A DNA stretch of 64,000 nucleotides from NCBI GenBank assembly GCA_034437035.1, contig DAOTUI010000078.1, forward strand, positions 1 through 64,000, given 5' to 3'. Under the pieces are notes generated by a model. The model was given only the letters and a program-made list of their open reading frames with translations, did not search any database and was not told the origin of the DNA. Source of the stretch: CAKZQX01 sp034437035. Lineage in GTDB: Bacteria > Chloroflexota > Chloroflexia > Chloroflexales > Chloroflexaceae. Position numbers and translations under genes: made by a program. Positions 61,812 to 64,000 of the stretch are shown in pieces (position 1 is the first letter of the stretch; each line of letters begins with the position of its first letter).

Positions 61812-62942
61812 ATGCGGGCTCTCATGACCGAACAGAACCCCGATGTGTCGTTTGATCAGATCCGGCAACGAATTGCCACGGACGAGGAGTGGCGCGGTGA
61901 GCTGGGTAGTCGCCGGCAGAACGGTGAAGTCTACTGGCTCTGGCCGGCCGGCTCGCCAATTTATGATAAAACCGGCGCAGTCACGCAGGTGTTGTTTATT
62001 GGTGATGATATCACCAGCCGCAAACAGGTAGAAGCCGATCTCCGCGCCAGTGAGCGTTTTCTGCGCGGGATCTATACGGGCATTGATATTCCGATTTTTG
62101 TTGTCGAAGTAACCGATACGGGCGATTTTATCTACGAGAGTAATAACCCGGCCAGTGCCCAGATCATCGGCTACACGACCGAGACGCTCCGGGGCAAGCG
62201 GCCGGAAGACCTGAGCGATACGCTGAATGCGGAAGCGGCGGCCCGGGCTCGCAAAAACTACCGGCAGTGCCGCGAAACCGGCGCGGTGGTCGAGTATGAA
62301 CAGGTAGCGCACACCGGCAACCAGACCACCTGGTGGCATGTGCGGCTGGAACCGCTCAAGGATGAACAGGGGCAGGTCTACCGCATCCTGGGCATTGCCC
62401 GGTCAATCACGCAACTGCGGCAAGCGCAAGCCCGCGTAGAGCGGCAGCAGCATCTGCCGGCAGCCCTGGATGCATGGTATGATCAGGTAGCGGCAACCGA
62501 GAATACGCAGCGCCTGCTGACGGCCTTTTGCCGGTTGCTGGTGGACCCTGGAGATTATTCCCTGGCCTGGATTGGCCGCGCCGCGCCGGATAACCCGGAT
62601 CACCCGGAGCCGGTCGCTTATGCGCCTGCCACGCAGGAAGCAACGGACTGGAGTGCAACCGGGCCGGAGTTGGCGCCGGCCCGCACCGCATTACAATCCG
62701 GGGAAACGACCATTATTCAGAACATCCCGGCCGACCCGGAACGCGCCGACTGGTACGCGACTGCTGCCGCCGCCGGATATACTGCCGCCGCCGCGCTGCC
62801 GCTGCCGGTCCCGGAACAAGCGCATAGCGTCCTGGTGGTTTATGCCGCCGCGGCAGATGCATTCGACGCGACCGAAAAAATGCTGCTCAAGCATATTACA
62901 TATGTTCTGGCAGCAGCCTTGCGGTTGCGGCGCACGCGATAA
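61812..62942 (+). CDS. PAS-PAS-GAF sensory protein without output domain, possibly truncated
   Basis: The 376-residue product begins in the middle of a PAS domain (EEWRGELGSRRQNGEVYWLWPAGSPIYDKTGAVTQVLFIGDDIT, about residues 27-70). A complete PAS follows (RFLRGIYTGIDIPIFVVEVTDTGDFIYESN ... ILGIARSITQL, about 80-200), then a GAF-like region (TENTQRLLTAFCRLLVDPGDYSLAWIG to LKHITYVLAAALRL). No kinase, GGDEF or other output domain follows. It may be a remnant of the protein begun at 61232, now in a different frame, or a stand-alone sensor. No ribosome-binding site is seen. Confidence 0.6.
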   Translation: MRALMTEQNPDVSFDQIRQRIATDEEWRGELGSRRQNGEVYWLWPAGSPIYDKTGAVTQVLFIGDDITSRKQVEADLRASERFLRGIYTGIDIPIFVVEVTDTGDFIYESNNPASAQIIGYTTETLRGKRPEDLSDTLNAEAAARARKNYRQCRETGAVVEYEQVAHTGNQTTWWHVRLEPLKDEQGQVYRILGIARSITQLRQAQARVERQQHLPAALDAWYDQVAATENTQRLLTAFCRLLVDPGDYSLAWIGRAAPDNPDHPEPVAYAPATQEATDWSATGPELAPARTALQSGETTIIQNIPADPERADWYATAAAAGYTAAAALPLPVPEQAHSVLVVYAAAADAFDATEKMLLKHITYVLAAALRLRRTR

Positions 62943-63022
62943 TTACTGCACACAATCACCAGATATATTACAATAGTAGTAGAGATATATAGCAATCCTA
63001 AAGTGGTTGCTATAACAAGAAT

Positions 63023-63098
63023 AAACCCAGGACAAAGCATAATCATTGGATAGCGGTACACCAGTAGGTTTTGTTCTAGAGAGCTTTGTTCTGGGTTT
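63023..63098. repeat. Large inverted repeat upstream of a sensor gene
   Basis: AAACCCAGGACAAAGC (63023-63038) pairs with GCTTTGTTCTGGGTTT (63083-63098) with one mismatch across a 44-base loop. A smaller pair TATAGCAA/TTGCTATA lies at 62987-63014. Together they sit just before the 63128 gene and could be a terminator for the previous gene or a regulatory structure. Confidence 0.6.
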
Positions 63099-63127
63099 CT
63101 ATAACATTCCACAATTGCGAGGAATTT

Positions 63128-64000
63128 ATGTGCAGATCAAACAATCAGGGAGACCAGGCCGAAGGTACACCCGGCACTGCAACCTTGCGGCAGCGCGCCG
63201 AAGCCGTCCTCCAGGGCGAAACCATCAATCTGGAAGACATATCCGTCGAGGATGTGCAGCGCCTGATCCAGGAATTGCGGGTGCATCAGGTGGAACTCTC
63301 AATCCAGAATGAGGAACTGCGCCAGGCCCAGGAAGAGATCAAAGTCTCCCGCGATGCCTATATTGATCTCTATGATTTTGCGCCGGTGGGCTATCTCACA
63401 ATTGTCAATGAGCAGATTGTCGAGGCTAACCTGACGGCGGCAACGCTGCTCGGTGTTGAGCGCAGTGCGCTCCTCCAACAGCCAGTCACCCATTTCATCC
63501 TGCCGGAAGACCAGGATACCTATTACTTCCATCGCCGGCGACTGACCGAAAGCCAGGCACTGCAAATGGATCGCCTGCGTCTGCGCCGGGGCAACAGTTT
63601 CTTCCACGCCCGCATCGAGAGTTCGGTCATTGTTCAGCATGGCCGAACTGCCGGCTACCGGACGACCATTATTGATATGAGTGAGCAGGTAGCGGCAGAG
63701 GAAGCGCTGCGTGCAGCCCATGCGCACCTGGAACAGCGCGTGGCGGAGCGAACCGCCGAACTGGACGCAGCAAATCATACCCTACAGGACGAGATTACCG
63801 AGCGGCAGCGCACCGAGGAAGCCCTGCGCCGGAGTGAGGCCCGCTTTCGCCTGGTGCTGCAGGACTCGGCCGTGGTCGTTTTTGCCCAGGATCGTGACCT
63901 GCGCTACACTGCGATCCACAACCCCACCTGGTACTCCTTGGAGCAAGACTTTCTGGGTAAGACCGATGATGACCTGATTCCACCGGAGGAAGCCACACCG
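63128..64000 (+). CDS. PAS-domain sensor (histidine kinase-like) N-terminus, cut by window end
   Basis: The 291 residues visible start with MCRSNNQGDQAEG, then a helical segment common in these kinases (LIQELRVHQVELSIQNEELRQAQEEI, about residues 48-75) and a PAS domain (SRDAYIDLYDFAPVGYLTIVNEQIVEANLTAATLLG to TTIIDMSEQVAAEEALR, about 76-200). A coiled coil (HLEQRVAERTAELDAANHTLQDEITERQ) and the start of a second PAS (RFRLVLQDSAVVVFAQDRDLRYT) follow. The output domain lies outside the window. AGGA stands five bases before ATG 63128. Confidence 0.85.
   Translation, partial: MCRSNNQGDQAEGTPGTATLRQRAEAVLQGETINLEDISVEDVQRLIQELRVHQVELSIQNEELRQAQEEIKVSRDAYIDLYDFAPVGYLTIVNEQIVEANLTAATLLGVERSALLQQPVTHFILPEDQDTYYFHRRRLTESQALQMDRLRLRRGNSFFHARIESSVIVQHGRTAGYRTTIIDMSEQVAAEEALRAAHAHLEQRVAERTAELDAANHTLQDEITERQRTEEALRRSEARFRLVLQDSAVVVFAQDRDLRYTAIHNPTWYSLEQDFLGKTDDDLIPPEEATP

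Noticed and set aside
1..64000. tRNA or rRNA genes
   Set aside because: No cloverleaf with a GGTTCRANYCC T-arm and acceptor stem was noticed by eye on either strand; a tRNA search tool would be needed to be certain.

Overview
The window is a GC-rich bacterial chromosome segment that most resembles a filamentous member of the Chloroflexota (class Chloroflexia). The grounds are the protein style (Roadblock/LC7 next to recR, ybaB and dnaX; SecG beside a family-5 solute-binding protein; a duplicated-domain RNase HIII; several GT39-type membrane glycosyltransferases) and the many 'word-like' intergenic repeats. This placement is an inference from sequence appearance; no 16S gene or tRNA was seen.

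Layout. 1-2.0 kb: tail of an unknown gene, then a compact type II restriction-modification locus (controller, endonuclease, convergent methyltransferase). 2.0-6.2 kb: two tandem GT39-like membrane glycosyltransferases. 6.4-14.6 kb: enolase, a small coiled-coil protein, a zinc-ribbon protein, a FabL-like SDR, and a leftward block of Roadblock, recR, ybaB and dnaX. 14.8-24.5 kb: M1-type lipoprotein peptidase, a hydroxyacid dehydrogenase paired with a LUD protein carrying a long repetitive tail, a broken CBM3 fragment, an LLM oxidoreductase, a metallo-beta-lactamase-fold protein and a BrnT-type toxin-antitoxin pair with a nonsense-mutated toxin. 24.9-27.1 kb: an IS4-family element that cuts a BCCT transporter pseudogene. 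27.4-38 kb: a glycogen debranching enzyme fused to an esterase, a phytoene-desaturase-like oxidoreductase, a lipoprotein, a third GT39 protein and a dipeptide epimerase. 38-49.5 kb: a frameshifted PIN toxin with its antitoxin, RNase HIII, a CDF transporter, a cysteine desulfurase-like enzyme, a PPi-type phosphofructokinase, prepilin peptidase, aroE, mltG and a TPR protein. 49.5-50.9 kb: a graveyard of gene fragments (CheB, LuxR, LysM). 50.9-60.8 kb: proB, a Gfo/Idh/MocA oxidoreductase, PrsW, an aldehyde:ferredoxin-oxidoreductase-like protein lacking three cluster cysteines, an M2/M3 peptidase, secG and a peptide-binding protein. 60.9-64 kb: fragments and whole pieces of PAS-based sensors.

The most striking content is not a gene. 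Between 16.5 and 54 kb there are about 20 copies, whole or partial, of an interspersed element of about 80-250 bp. A full copy has 15-bp terminal inverted repeats (CAGGACTTACGCGGT type), subterminal hairpins, an inner inverted pair (CGCCTCCGGCAG/CTGCCGCAGGCG) and a central palindrome that is usually exactly 45 bp. The palindrome changes sequence from copy to copy while staying self-complementary. Matching 7-bp direct repeats flank most intact copies, several copies sit head-to-tail sharing one such repeat, and one copy is inserted inside the core palindrome of another. This looks like a non-autonomous mobile element selected for structure; no matching transposase is in the window. A second, independent family of small GACGCGC-loop-GCGCGTC palindromes and several tandem short-word repeats fill other intergenic gaps.

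Pathway links are modest: eno and the PPi-type phosphofructokinase in glycolysis, the GlgX fusion in glycogen turnover, proB and aroE in amino-acid synthesis, and mltG, PrsW, SecG and prepilin peptidase at the envelope. Several accessory systems are decayed (BrnT, PIN toxin, BCCT, CheB, CBM3, PAS-GGDEF), so the window has taken up and then lost accessory genes repeatedly.
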